Part shown: piece after piece, positions 13,455 through 29,165 of the stretch
How positions within the stretch are numbered: the stretch's first letter is position 1
How the letters are laid out: each line of letters begins with the position of its first letter
Made by a program: the position numbers and the translations under genes
The notes under the pieces: model-generated
What the model was told of the DNA's origin: nothing
The model's database searches: none
The model's input: only the letters and a program-made list of their open reading frames with translations
NCBI RefSeq assembly: GCF_040954835.1
Contig: NC_090711.1
Span: 5,401,501-5,465,500 of the forward strand
Length of the DNA stretch: 64,000 nt
Direction of reading: 5' to 3'
DNA from: Lepisosteus oculatus
Lineage: Eukaryota; Chordata; Actinopteri; Semionotiformes; Lepisosteidae

Positions 13455-15637
13455 GTGAGAAATCTACCGACTTGTCAGTTTTAATTCAAAGTAAACCTTA
13501 TCGCTTTGAAAATTCCGATTAAAAAAACAAAATAAATAAATCGTTTAATCCCTCGAAGGTCACCCAGGCAATTAACTGGTTGAATCAGAGTAGGGCTGCA
13601 CATTTCCGGAAGAGAAGCACGGTGTGTATGCAGTGTTTCCGAGGCTCCATTACGTATTTGTATTCTCGTACTGTGCCTGATTATATTATGAAAAATAAAA
13701 AGAAATATCTGTTTCTCCGCTGTTCCTATACTGGCAATAGATTTATAGCCGAACTAATCCAGTACAGTCAAGTGTTACAGCACCACCTCCCGGCTCATAC
13801 ATGCAGTCTTATTATAGAACAAGGCCGTAATAATCAGGATAATCAGGAACACCAGAAAAAAAGTCGCTGGTAGCCATGAGCATTGAGCTTTGTCAACTCC
13901 ATCTGAAAACTGTTGAGCGCCTCTTTTGATCGTTTTGATTACGTGAAAACACGGATTTAATAAACTTTACATCGAGAGTCAGCACTGTCTTAGGCAAAAA
14001 GTAGATTACCGCTGTAGTCTGTCTAGTTATAAACGAAAACCACACTGGCACAGCATTTTGGGGGAAACAGATGCACGTTTCTTTTAATGGACGTGAAAAC
14101 ATCGCCCATTTTACCTTAAACATATTATATTCCATCACCTAACAGTATTACCCAGCGTGACTAAACCACCACAGTACTGCCAAAATTCAGGCTTGTGGCA
14201 AATAGTATATATTTACAAACCTAAGTTTATAAATTAGTATGTTTGTTTATTTTTAAAGAATTAGTTTATCCAAAATCTGTTACAATTGGCAAACCAGGTT
14301 TGCTGTAGGTTCAACCAGGATAGAAGAGCCACATGGATGGTTCACAATCCCAAATGAGATTAAAATATATTGTATATGGAGAATTATAACAATATGGTAA
14401 AATAAGTCTGGTGAGTCTCTGTTACTTCTAAAGACTGGTACGTGAATGCAGAAATCATCACAAACTGGAACTTGCATAATACATATTTGTAACCAATTAG
14501 AAAAATGTTTGCCTACTGAAAGCAAAATGTTTTTTTGTGGGGCAGCAAAAATGCTTACAGCAATAAATTTAATTAGTAAATATCTGAAATTGTTTGTCTC
14601 TGTCCTTTAATTGGGTCATATATTGGAGGTTATTAATGATTGAACAATAATGTTTGGTTTATTTTATCATTTCAGCAAAATTAAGGATTGGCTTTGCTTT
14701 AAGAATCTGCATATGATAACTTATTGTGAAATGAAGTTGATAGTTTTAATTAAAATTCCATTGTAGGTTGTGGATTGTCAATAATATAGATGTAGAAATT
14801 TGGAAAGAGACCATTTCTTACTTGTTAAACTACCACCTGTTTTTTGTAAAGCATTGATACAATCATCATCCTATGTATTATGTGGTTTCAGATTATTATA
14901 TTAATAATTGCAGTGTCCTTCTAAAAAAATATGTAATTTTTGCAATAGGAGATAAAAATCTTTGTATTTCAGCCTCTCAATGTTACAGATTCAAAGGATT
15001 TAGAAACAGAAAGTTCAGGGTGATTGAATGTCCTTAAGCTGAATTATTTTCCATGGGATATTCTGTGCAGATGCACAATGTGCAGAGCTTCTGTTTTCCA
15101 TCGACATCACATCAAAATAATCTGTCCCCTAAAAAGTAATACAATACAGCTTCAATAAATGTTTCCTTAACATTAATTTAATGTGAGGGCACAGCACACA
15201 GACGCATTCTGTACAATTATTATGATTTATGTCAACCTAAAGGCAGATATCAAATCAAAGAGGTAATTTGTTTGTGATGCTGTTAGGTGTTATCATCACC
15301 TAATGAAAACCTGTATCATTTATTTAAATGAGATATTAGTGTGTAGATGACTTTTCAACTACTGTACATGAATTGTTGTCGTTATAACATCTTGAAGGAG
15401 TTGTTTTTATGTTAGGGAAGGTGTTAAAACCAGCAATGTTAAGACATTAAAATATTGCTTTTTTATTCCAGTTTTAATTAAGAAAACCCATGTATTTTTA
15501 TAACTACAGCTGGAATGATAACATTTAAAGAGTCATTTTGTTGCGTGGTCCTTCTGGATCACTTATGGCTTTTCTTGATGTGTGAGGTCTCCGAACCCTG
15601 AAGTTAACCCTAATCACTCCCGTTTTATTTCCCATAG
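13455..15637 (+). other. pcmtd2: PCMTD2 intron 1 (inferred)
   Basis: The inferred intron runs from the GTGAGA donor to the acceptor CCCATAG ending at 15637. It contains AT-rich sequence with no supported exon. A 97-codon frame near 13580 has no family resemblance and is treated as chance. Confidence 0.45.
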
Positions 15638-15651
15638 TGCCTGACTCCTGA

Positions 15652-20119
<4,468 letters not shown>

Positions 20120-23100
20120 ATGAGGTCCCTTCAATGTAGTCAACACCCATTCTGACAAACTAGAGATTAGCTCACACCACAAAATCTTGTCCCCCGTAGG
20201 CACTTCAGACACATGCTAACTCTTAAGTGTCATATCATTTCTTTTTCAGTTTTAAAGAACAGAGGGGCTGGTTTCAGAGTTTGCAACAATCTTTGCTCAT
20301 TTTGAGGGGTAGTTGTCTTGGGCAGACCAAATCTTTTCTCTGAATGCTTATTTATTTCTCAGTGAATTTGATCTTGGAGAACTTTGTTTATTTATTTTAC
20401 AGAGTTTTATAGTTTGTTTTCCTAAACAGTTATAATGGATCTTTTGATGGATAAACATTGTTGAAGCTATCAAGTTTCAAAATATTAAGGGCCAAGCAAA
20501 TCATTTTCATTACCATTTTTAGTGGATCACAACCCATGAAATGAAAAAAAAAACCTTCTATTTCCTCAGTGCATACTAAGTGTTGTCAGATATTTTTAAT
20601 TATTCGGTTTGCATTTCATGAATTTAATCTTTCCAAATATGAAGTGTCTTTATGGTGTTTGGTTTCTTGATTTTTGGGTATCAGGGGGTTGACATACATT
20701 TGTGCTTGATAGGTGGAACAGTTACAACAGAACTGATTTTTCTTATCTCAAAAATGTGTTTAAAAACAAATTAGTATATTGTATTGGAGTTCGTAAGACA
20801 TGTTTGACAGAAAATAGAATATGGATGAAAAGAAAAGGTAGATGCTTAGAAAGTCAGGAAATGATTCTGTAGAAAAAATATTTTCCTTGATGCTTCTGGA
20901 AAATTAAAAAAAAAACATTGAGCAACTTTTTGTAGATTTGCATGTTTTTTAAAAGTAATTAAAGCTACGGTACCATAGTCTAAAGTGTTTTTACCATATG
21001 CATATAAAATAAATACTGTATTAGTAAATTCTACAAGTTATAGCAATATAGATCTTAAGAGGACGATCTTGCTAATATGCCACATTAGAGTCAGTGATCA
21101 GATTCTCACTGGTCTGAGTACTGGTCATGGTATGTTTTTAACCTTTAAATGGGACCCAACAGAAATTAGAGCATTAATTTTCATCTTCCTTCCAGCTAGG
21201 GGCACAAATAATTAAGTTAGTCTTTTAAAAGCAACTGGAGTAGAGGAAGCAGCAGGAGAGTCGATGCTGTTTCATCTTCTTAAGTCTGGTATGATCTGTT
21301 CAGAGAGGCTACAGGCTGAAAAAATGTATAAAACAATAAGGCACTTGTCTTCTGAGTCTAGCATTCTATCACAGAAGTTATGTTAAATCATATCAAACCT
21401 ATACATGCTATAAAACCTACAGAGGAGTGTAATTATGGTTAATTTTAAGATTAAAGTATTTTTATTCTGCTGAGGCCTAGATATTTATCTAGTTAATGTT
21501 TTTGAGATTATAATAAGGTTTTGCATGATGCAACAGTGAGAGAGAAGCATAGTAAGGATAAGGGTGGTCAGTTATGCATCTTTTCATTTAGTTTATCAGT
21601 GTAAATGGCTTTGTTAAAAAGTTTTGTTTCTTTATTGTGCCTTCTGGCAGTCTTATTGTGGTCAGCTTGTTAACTCCACAGATTCCTGTCATCTTTACAC
21701 TGTTACATTTAAAAGTGCCTCTTTTGCGTCTCAAGGTATTGTTTTCTGGGCCTTCTTTTGAAAAGATGTCAATGAGGTTACATATGTAAGTGTGGTGGTA
21801 TATGTAATTGAAGTATCTATCTTGTAAATGTTTCTGAGTGTAAAATTGCTTGTGTTTGAGGAAATTGCCTAATGTTTAATGGTTATATTTTTGGAACCAT
21901 GTGGTACGTCCTGCTTAAAAATGGGGTTACAATTAAAAAAAGGTGCATTTCACAAGCTTTAGTAGCTGAATTATACTAAAATCTGTAGTTGAAAAGATTC
22001 CCAAACAGTGCTGTTTTGCCTGCTGGAATTTTTAGTGAGGTGGAACAATATAGCTCTCTTCATATACTGCCAGAATTATTCTTAATAAGGTAATAATTAT
22101 TAGACATTGTATTTTTTTAATTACTTAAACTTGTTTAAGATTGTGCTTGTTTTTTATTAATGACAAAGATCATACTGCTGTTCCACATCTTCATATTGCA
22201 GTGAAGATGGGATGACACAAATTTGGGTACCAGCACCATGAGAGCATACAATTTATGTTGAGAAATGATTGTTCCTTTCTCTGGCTGAGTAATGTGTGTC
22301 ATTCACTTTAAAAAAGATTTGCAAGAACAATTTACAATGAGAGCATGAAACAAGTGTTCATTAATCATACAGCAGTGTAAATGATACTAGCTGTATATTG
22401 ACATATATATCAGCTTGGATGTTGCAGAATTGGGATCTTGTGTGAGTTCATCAATGTCCCCACCGATTGGCTCAGTAACCTATTGATTTTAAATGTAGTC
22501 TACCAGATAGTAGGATATCTATTAATGTGCTTTATCTTTTTTATTTTTTGTTGAAGTTTCTGATAGTGAGACACTGCAAGTGGGAAAATATGCTTGTTCT
22601 CGGTCATTGAGGGTTATGACACTGGCTGTTTTGAGAGGGTGTTTTAACTGAGTATTTCATATTAGATAAGAGATTAAATTTTTCTGTCTTTTTTCTGGAT
22701 TTCTGATTTATGTGAAGTGCATTTGCCAGCACTCTGAAATATCCATTTAAAATATGGTTCAGTAGCGGAGTTTCATTTTGCAAAGGGGGTGCTAGGACTG
22801 GAGAAACTGTTTTACACAAGTTCTGTTCTTAATCTGATTAGGTGTATGAAAGCTTTATATTTCTTGAAGTGGTTTTGCAAATACAATAAGAGTTCTTTAC
22901 ACGTGCTTTCCGTAAGTGATAATGTAGAGTGTACTTCAAGTGGAGATGGTATTGCAGAACTGAAATCTGACAGTCTGATGCAACATGGGTGTTGTGTAGT
23001 ATCCACACATCTTACCTGCATTAAATGTTAGATGGGTATTTGACATCCATTTACCATAGAATTCTGTTACCTTGCCACATGATTATTTTGCAGATCTACA

Positions 23101-23800
23101 GATCATTCATCACGTTTTTAAACTTAGAAATGTTTGCATGGCACTGTGAAAGGGATATTGTTTAATATGCTGAGGATGTAAACCAGGATTATTTTTCCCC
23201 ATGCAAAAAAAACATTATTATTTCAGTGGTTGAGGAACACCTTTTAATGACAGACATTTAAATTTCATTTGCAAGTGATGTAATTCATATGCATTACATA
23301 CTGTCATTTTTATTTTTGTTAGAATTACTAGTAATTCAAAAACTGTTTGTGCACTTGGCTACTTTTTGTTTGAAATGAAACGTTCAGTATATTTGCTGTC
23401 CACATACATATAAATGAAATGTGTTCTGTGATACTTAGCTGGTAGTGTAACTGGGTAATACTTATTCCATCCTTGCTGTGATTTACTTTTGGATGATGTG
23501 CTGTCTCTGTAACAGCCCACATACTTTATTAGTTTCAGAGAAACATTTCTTAGACTTTGCAAGACTGTATTTTCAGTGCCAAATGTAAATTGCTTGAAAC
23601 CTGCACTGCTTAAGGGATATGTCCTGTAGAGCTTTCCTCCAATTGTAATGTTATCTTTAAGGTTTTTTAAGGTTTACATTTTTGCAATGTTAATGTCGTA
23701 CGTTTTTGCACATAAATGTGAGAGAGATGTTCTGATTTGAAAAAGTGTTTTGCTGTTCTCACTCTTGACTGCAGTTAATAAAAATAACACTTAAATGTGC
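20120..23800 (+). other. pcmtd2: PCMTD2 3' untranslated region (probable)
   Basis: No coding frame of interest occurs after the PCMTD2 stop. The stretch is AT-rich with T-runs and ends near an AATAAA at 23777-23782 that is followed by a GT/T-rich sequence. This would give a UTR of about 3.7 kb; shorter forms using earlier AATAAA-like motifs (for example near 21008) are possible. Confidence 0.45.
23777..23782 (+). terminator. pcmtd2: Candidate distal polyadenylation signal for PCMTD2
   Basis: AATAAA is followed about 30 bases later by a TTTTGTTGTG-type downstream element. The position fits the end of a long PCMTD2 3' UTR, just before the first SINE. Confidence 0.4.
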
Positions 23801-24004
23801 AAAAAATATTTTGTTGTGAATTTCATGGCCTTTTAAATAAGTCAAGAAATGAAAGGATAGAAAGGTAGTGTAAGATGGTATTTTGTATATGCTAATCAGA
23901 TGGTCTGCTGAAGCCAGATCAACAGAAAACAGAAATTATCTTCTAGTGCTGCTTATGCAGAAGGTAAAAGGAACCTTATTCGTGTAATAGGTATTGTTCT
24001 CCAA

Positions 24005-24480
24005 TACAAACCCACCTTCTAGCCTGATGTCATTAGAACTCATAGACTATGCAAGGCAGAGCCTGGTTAATATTGGGATGGGAGACCTCTAAGGAAAATG
24101 TGTTGCTGCTATAAGAGGCTCTCTTCCCTCTAAACCAGATTTTTCAAACCAGTTTTCTAGTACGGTGGACTGTAGGTGGTTCTGTCAATTGGATGAAATG
24201 TGAAACCATGGTCATGACTGGTCATAAAAGATTCAGATTAAAGATCCCAATGAACTGTTAGGTGTAAAACCATAATGTGCTTGGTTCCCTTTGAACGTGT
24301 TAAAATTAGCAATCCTATACAGTACTTTTTCTTTAATTCAATAATGTAACTGGGGCTGCTGGTGCCAAATGGCTGCTATGTGTTAGTCAGGTGTGTGCTG
24401 AACTTCAGTAATGGATTTAGTAGGTTTCTTGCTACATTTCAAATACGTTAAAATGCTTTCAGGATGAAAAACATTGAACC
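24005..24480 (+). repeat. 5S-rRNA-derived SINE (SINE3 type), + orientation
   Basis: The head is a degenerate 5S rRNA: GCAAGGCAGAGCCTGGTTAA then GGGATGGGAGACCTC, equivalent to the 5S internal promoter region (GAAGCTAAGCAGGGT...GCCTGGTTAGTACTTGGATGGGAGACC). The body has the standard GGTCAT...TTAAAGATCCCAATG phrase and later GGGGCTGCTGGTGCCAAATGG. The body matches the inverted copy at 28.6-29.2 kb and the partial copy at 59.9 kb. It is an old copy with many substitutions and the 3' boundary is approximate. It is not a functional 5S gene. Confidence 0.8.
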
Positions 24481-25849
24481 AATGGAAGGACCAATAATAT
24501 TACATTTAACCTGAAAGTATACCCTTCTAAGCCTCTGAAAGTGTTTTTTCTAATAAGTGGAAATTCATTCATGTTTGCAGAATGCATTCAGATTTTTGTA
24601 TAATCTGTAACCTCTATATAAAAGCTTGAACATGTGACTGTAAACATTATCCTGCAGTTGATGTCATGCATTCAGACAACTGTCACACATAACCAATACC
24701 TGTCAGACCACAGGGGAATCCAATAAAAGCTCACAGAGGTTGTGTTTTTTTCCCATTTTGCATGGCTGAACAGTATTTGTGGTTGGCCTACTTAAAACTG
24801 TCAGCAGTCTGTTTGAGCTTGTCATGATAGGCTAACCATACACAGATAAAGGCAGTTGCCCCAATTCAATAAAGTATATCTCAAACATTTTCTGTGAAAG
24901 ACAAATCTAATGGGAGAAACTTAGATAACCAAAATAAAATTTGTAAAACAAAGACCCTAGATATTTAAGTGGTCAGAAAAAGACATTTTGAAAGGGGATT
25001 TAATCTAATTTTTACCAAATTTCCTGACAATTCATTGTTTATACTTCATATACTAAGAGACAGTTGTATCATCAGTTTATCTGTATGGTAAAATAAAAAG
25101 AAATAGCAAAAAAACTTTGGAAATTTAATTAGTTCACTATTAATCTCAAGATCTGAGTTGCTGATTTTCCCTTAAATATGGAATCAGTTATTTAACAATA
25201 TTCTCAAAAATGTAACCACATAGTTCTTAGGGAGAAATAGTCTGCAGTCTTAAATACCAATACTGATGTAATTGGATACTTAATTAGTGAATTAGCATTA
25301 GCAGAACTGGTCTTGATTTACTTCAGTGCAGTGAAATGAATTTGAGCTTCAGTCTTTTTTTTACTTTTTTAAAGAAATGTGTCAACACTGACTGGACAAC
25401 TGTGCTGCAAATGTGCCAACCATTTCTCACACTTGTCTTGCCCAGGGGCAAGAGACAGCTTGATGAACTCCTTCCTCTCAGCTGTGCCAAGTGCTCCACT
25501 GTCATTTGAATGTCGCAGAACCATGAAACACAGACTGTGGAACTTCACACACTGGCATCTTAATGCAGCGATTTGCAGATGAAAGGGTTATTAGGACTAA
25601 TGAAGTGCATTAATTGGATGGTGTTTTTTTTGTTTTGCAAAGTATACACAGAATTTCCTACAGATTTTATCAAATAGGACAAAAATATATTTACTATACT
25701 GTAATGTTAAAATACAAGGGAGATACAGAGAGTATTTTAAAGAAAAGTGTCATTATCAGCATTTTCCTCTTTAATTTTAAGTAAAAAATCATTTTGATAC
25801 AATCAACGAAATGATGTCAGGTTAAACTTTGGAATAAAGTCACTGACTT
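24481..25849. other. Intergenic; nothing recognisable
   Basis: AT-rich DNA with short open frames only. No repeat or gene could be supported. Confidence 0.4.
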
Positions 25850-26285
25850 TTTCGAATTTGTTACTCTGCTGTGTTTTCTACGATAGAACAACTACGTTAC
25901 GTTACAAATATTTGATCTCGAAATCATTACGTTTCTCCTGGAAAAATCCTAAGCATCACCTCCAAGTTCCGAGACCCCTCATAGTTTTTAGAAAACAAAA
26001 ACAACCAGATTCGGAGTTCTGGAGTGGATTGTCTACGCCTGAAGTGACAGTGGCTTGTGTGTACTGTGCTGTACATTGTGTCTGATATTGATTGACACCT
26101 CTGTTTCCGCAGGCGACATCCTCGCAGAGGTTACAAAGACTCGACACATCGTGGCAAGGAACTGGAGTCGTGGTGCTGGTTCCTAAGTCTATTCTTCAAG
26201 TTGTTGGTTTTTTTGTCTGCTTACGCGCAGATGCCACAGCTAATCTTTTGAACTGACAATGACTGGTGAACGTGTGAACCCACTG
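25850..26285. promoter_or_regulatory. Orphan CpG-bearing block, candidate promoter
   Basis: CpG becomes clearly more frequent than in flanking DNA (for example TACGTTACGTTAC near 25890 and the region 26105-26160), as it also does at the PCMTD2, SRMS and PTK6 promoters. No coding frame begins here. A splice-acceptor-like TTTCCGCAG precedes 26113, and TTAAAAG/GTAATA near 26292 looks like a donor but is part of a target-site duplication. It could be a promoter for an unannotated transcript or an alternative upstream promoter of SRMS. Confidence 0.3.
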
Positions 26286-26408
26286 TTAAAAGGTAATAAA
26301 ACAAGTAATAGGTTTATTCCATGCTGAAAAAAAAGAAGAAAGAATAAACCTTGTTCCTTTGCAGCCCACGCATGCGGACGCAGCTACCCTCCTGAATTAA
26401 AAGGTAAT
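26286..26408 (-). mobile_element. Short Penelope-like solo element with 12-bp target duplication
   Basis: The element spans 26298-26396. It is flanked by exact direct repeats TTAAAAGGTAAT at 26286-26297 and 26397-26408. Its interior has AAGTAATAGGTTTATTCC at the left and TTGTTCCTTTGCAGCC plus GCAGCTACC at the right. The second copy at 40462-40597 carries the same GTAGCTGC...GGCTGCAAAGGAACAAG end in the opposite orientation. The exact flanking duplication proves insertion by a mobile element. Assignment to Penelope-like elements rests on remembered sequence of their terminal repeats. Confidence 0.7.
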
Positions 26409-28639
26409 GTCCGACATTGTTAATAGTTATTGTTCACTTCTACAAAACAACGTTCATTGCAATTGTACTTTTATCCTTTACTTGGTGAATTCGTAGTGTT
26501 TCTTGTAGTTCAATTCTTTCAGAATAAGTAGCTCTGTTGGTGGTCATGGGTTGCAATATACTGGTATACTAATATTTCTGACTGAAGGGCGCAAAGTTCT
26601 TAAATTATACAAAAAATGTATCTCCTTTGTTTTTAATAGCAAGTATTAAAGCTACAATTTAGACATTACTGACAATCAGTACTAGCACAGATGAAAAGGG
26701 AACTAATTGCCTAGTAATCAGTGAAAAGTACATTGACATTTACGATATTCCTGCAAAATCTGAAGCCGTGTGGATGATTATCAATGGATTGCAGCAGGCT
26801 TGTTTACTACAGTACATGTATAAACGCTATAAATGTAGTTGTACATTTCTTTTATCGGTAATATTTTGTCTCCCTCTTGTGGTACAAGATTAAACATTCC
26901 AGTTTCCCGTTTGGTCAATTATAATAAACTACTATAGTAATATTCATTTATGCGAAAAAAACATTGAATCGTGTTTTAATATTATTACGAAACGGTAATA
27001 TGTACCGCACCGCGCAAGCATGAAGTTTAAAGATAATCCCAGCCCGGATAAATGGCTGTTAAACTTCTTTTTTCTACAACTGTTAAATATTGTTAGTATT
27101 GTTTAAAACCTTTGTAAGGCTACCAGGTAAGTTTCTAACTGAATGATTGTAAAATGCATTATCCATAAACAAGAGAGAACATCTCAGCTGATATTTTGTT
27201 CCACATGCTTGTATATAGTTTTTACCTAAAATTTAAAAAGCCCTATCCAGTAGGCTATTAAATGAAGGGATTAGCTCTACATGTCAAATGCAGCATATAA
27301 ATATTTCATGCAAAACAAAATTAACATTGGAACCAGAGTTTTCTATTATATACAGCCATAAACATGAATTTCAATTACAAAAACATTCTCTACAAAATTG
27401 ATTAATCCTGATGCAATATTATTCTTTGGCTAAAAGAAAAAAATAAAAAAGCTAACATATAAAAAGCTTAACATTTGAGCTAATAGTAGCTAGTATTTTG
27501 TATTGGTCACCAGCCTGTGCAGACTTCCTTACCGACACAAAGATGTTTGTTAACTTATCAAGTATCACTGCAGTACATGGCCAGCTATAATTTAAATCCA
27601 AAATCCTATAGCATAACAAAACAGATTACAATAAAGACTCATATTAGTGCTCATTAAATGCACGATATGTAATTCATTTAATGGGAGTGACCTCAGATTG
27701 TGGTAACAAGTAAACCGGGTGAAGTCAGTTGCAGTAGAGCAAAGGAAATACATTTCCATTTTCATGCAGACAATAATAGCATTTGTTTGTTAATTTCACA
27801 TTATATATTTGGAACATTTGTAAGCTTTTTCATGTTTCAACTGAATTATGCTCTGGCAAACTTTGCAGCATTATTCTTATTGAATAAATGTTAATTCAAG
27901 AGGGTTATTATAGAAGTCTGTGTGTTGCATGTCTATTGTCTTTGTCTATTGTTTTAAAAATTAAACTGAACCAATTATTTCTAAACAAGGCTTAGCAGCT
28001 ATGTAAACTGCATAGCTTTCGAAAGAAAACAATCTAACATGCATGATGATTTGAAGAATGATTGTATTTTTCTCACTTGAAGAGTGTTACAGTAAATTCC
28101 CAGGTGGCTACCTTAAAATGTTTCTAAAGACAAGGTGGATGTTTTAACCTAATGTAGAGTTCTTTTACATTTTTTATTTATTCAACCAGGTACATACATT
28201 TGCAATGTATGTTTTTTTAAGTAAAACAATATAATTCAACCACAAAGATGTAGATTAAAAGGGATATTTTAAACTTCAGTAGAGTGGACACACCTTTGAA
28301 AATTATGTCTTAAACTATTAAATTATCAGTTGGAACAAGCAAAGCAGAAGCTGATTTCCATTTTAAGTTAAGATCTTTGACATTGCTTAATTTACTTTTT
28401 TAAAAGACCCCACAGTATTTTATCAATGGGAGAAGAATCAATGGGTGTGTTTTTAACAAAAAAAAAAACTTTTTACTTGAGAAGCCACAATACATTGTAT
28501 GCCAGAAATTAGACATTAACCTATCTGGCAAGCACAGCCCATCAGGTAAACTGCTCTTGTATAAGTTAAGCTGATGCAGCAGTCATATTTGATCATATTA
28601 AAGAAAGTGTGTCCTGTGTTCCAATTTTTAACTGAGCTT
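26409..28639. other. Intergenic; nothing recognisable
   Basis: AT-rich DNA with a small CpG cluster near 26985-27020. No coding frame, RNA gene or repeat family was recognised. Confidence 0.4.
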
Positions 28640-28657
28640 TCATTCTACACTGCCGAT

Positions 28658-28697
<40 letters not shown>

Positions 28698-29165
28698 AAT
28701 TATTCCTTCCACATACAGTAATATAGCCCTTTTCAGGTAATGGGGAATCCTCTACACCACCAATGTGTAGCCCCCACCTGGATGATCATCAGCTATCAAT
28801 GGGAATTAGAAGAGAGTAATTAAGCCAGTTAATAGATGGGGATTATTAGGAGGACATGATTCGTACAAGACGGAGAAAATTTAGCCAGTACAACAGGTTT
28901 ACACTCCTACTCTTTTTGCTTAATCATTACAAAGCCATGGGACTTTTACTGACCATGGAGAGTCAAGACCTTGGTTTAATGTCTCATCCGAAGGACAGTG
29001 GCTTTTATATAGTACACTGTCCCCATCACTGTAGTGGGACTCACAAACTGCAGGGTGAGTGTCCCCTACTGGTCCCACAAACACCTCTTCCAGCAGGTAC
29101 TGGCCAGCTCACACCTGCTTAGCTTCAGTGGGCTGCCAGTTGTGAATTGCAGGGTGATAGAGCTG
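28640..29165 (-). repeat. 5S-rRNA-derived SINE, - orientation, nearly full length
   Basis: Read on the minus strand, the head near 29160-29090 has GAAGCTAAGCAGGTGTGAGC followed by GGCCAGTACC, the 5S internal promoter region. The body phrases then appear on the + strand as GTCTCATCCGAAGGACAGTG, CCATGGAGAGTCAAGACCTT and ACCACCAATGTGTAGCCCCC. It ends in a TAA microsatellite at 28658-28696, which is the SINE tail. The open frame across 28856-29122 is part of the repeat. It is the best preserved of the three copies in the window. Confidence 0.87.
28658..28696. repeat. TAA trinucleotide microsatellite (SINE tail)
   Basis: About twelve perfect TAA units sit at the 3' end of the inverted 5S-SINE. 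It is likely length-polymorphic. Confidence 0.9.

Noticed and set aside
24040-24120. A 5S rRNA gene, suggested by a 5S-like internal promoter
   Set aside because: It has many substitutions and continues into a SINE body shared with two other copies in the window. It is a 5S-derived SINE.
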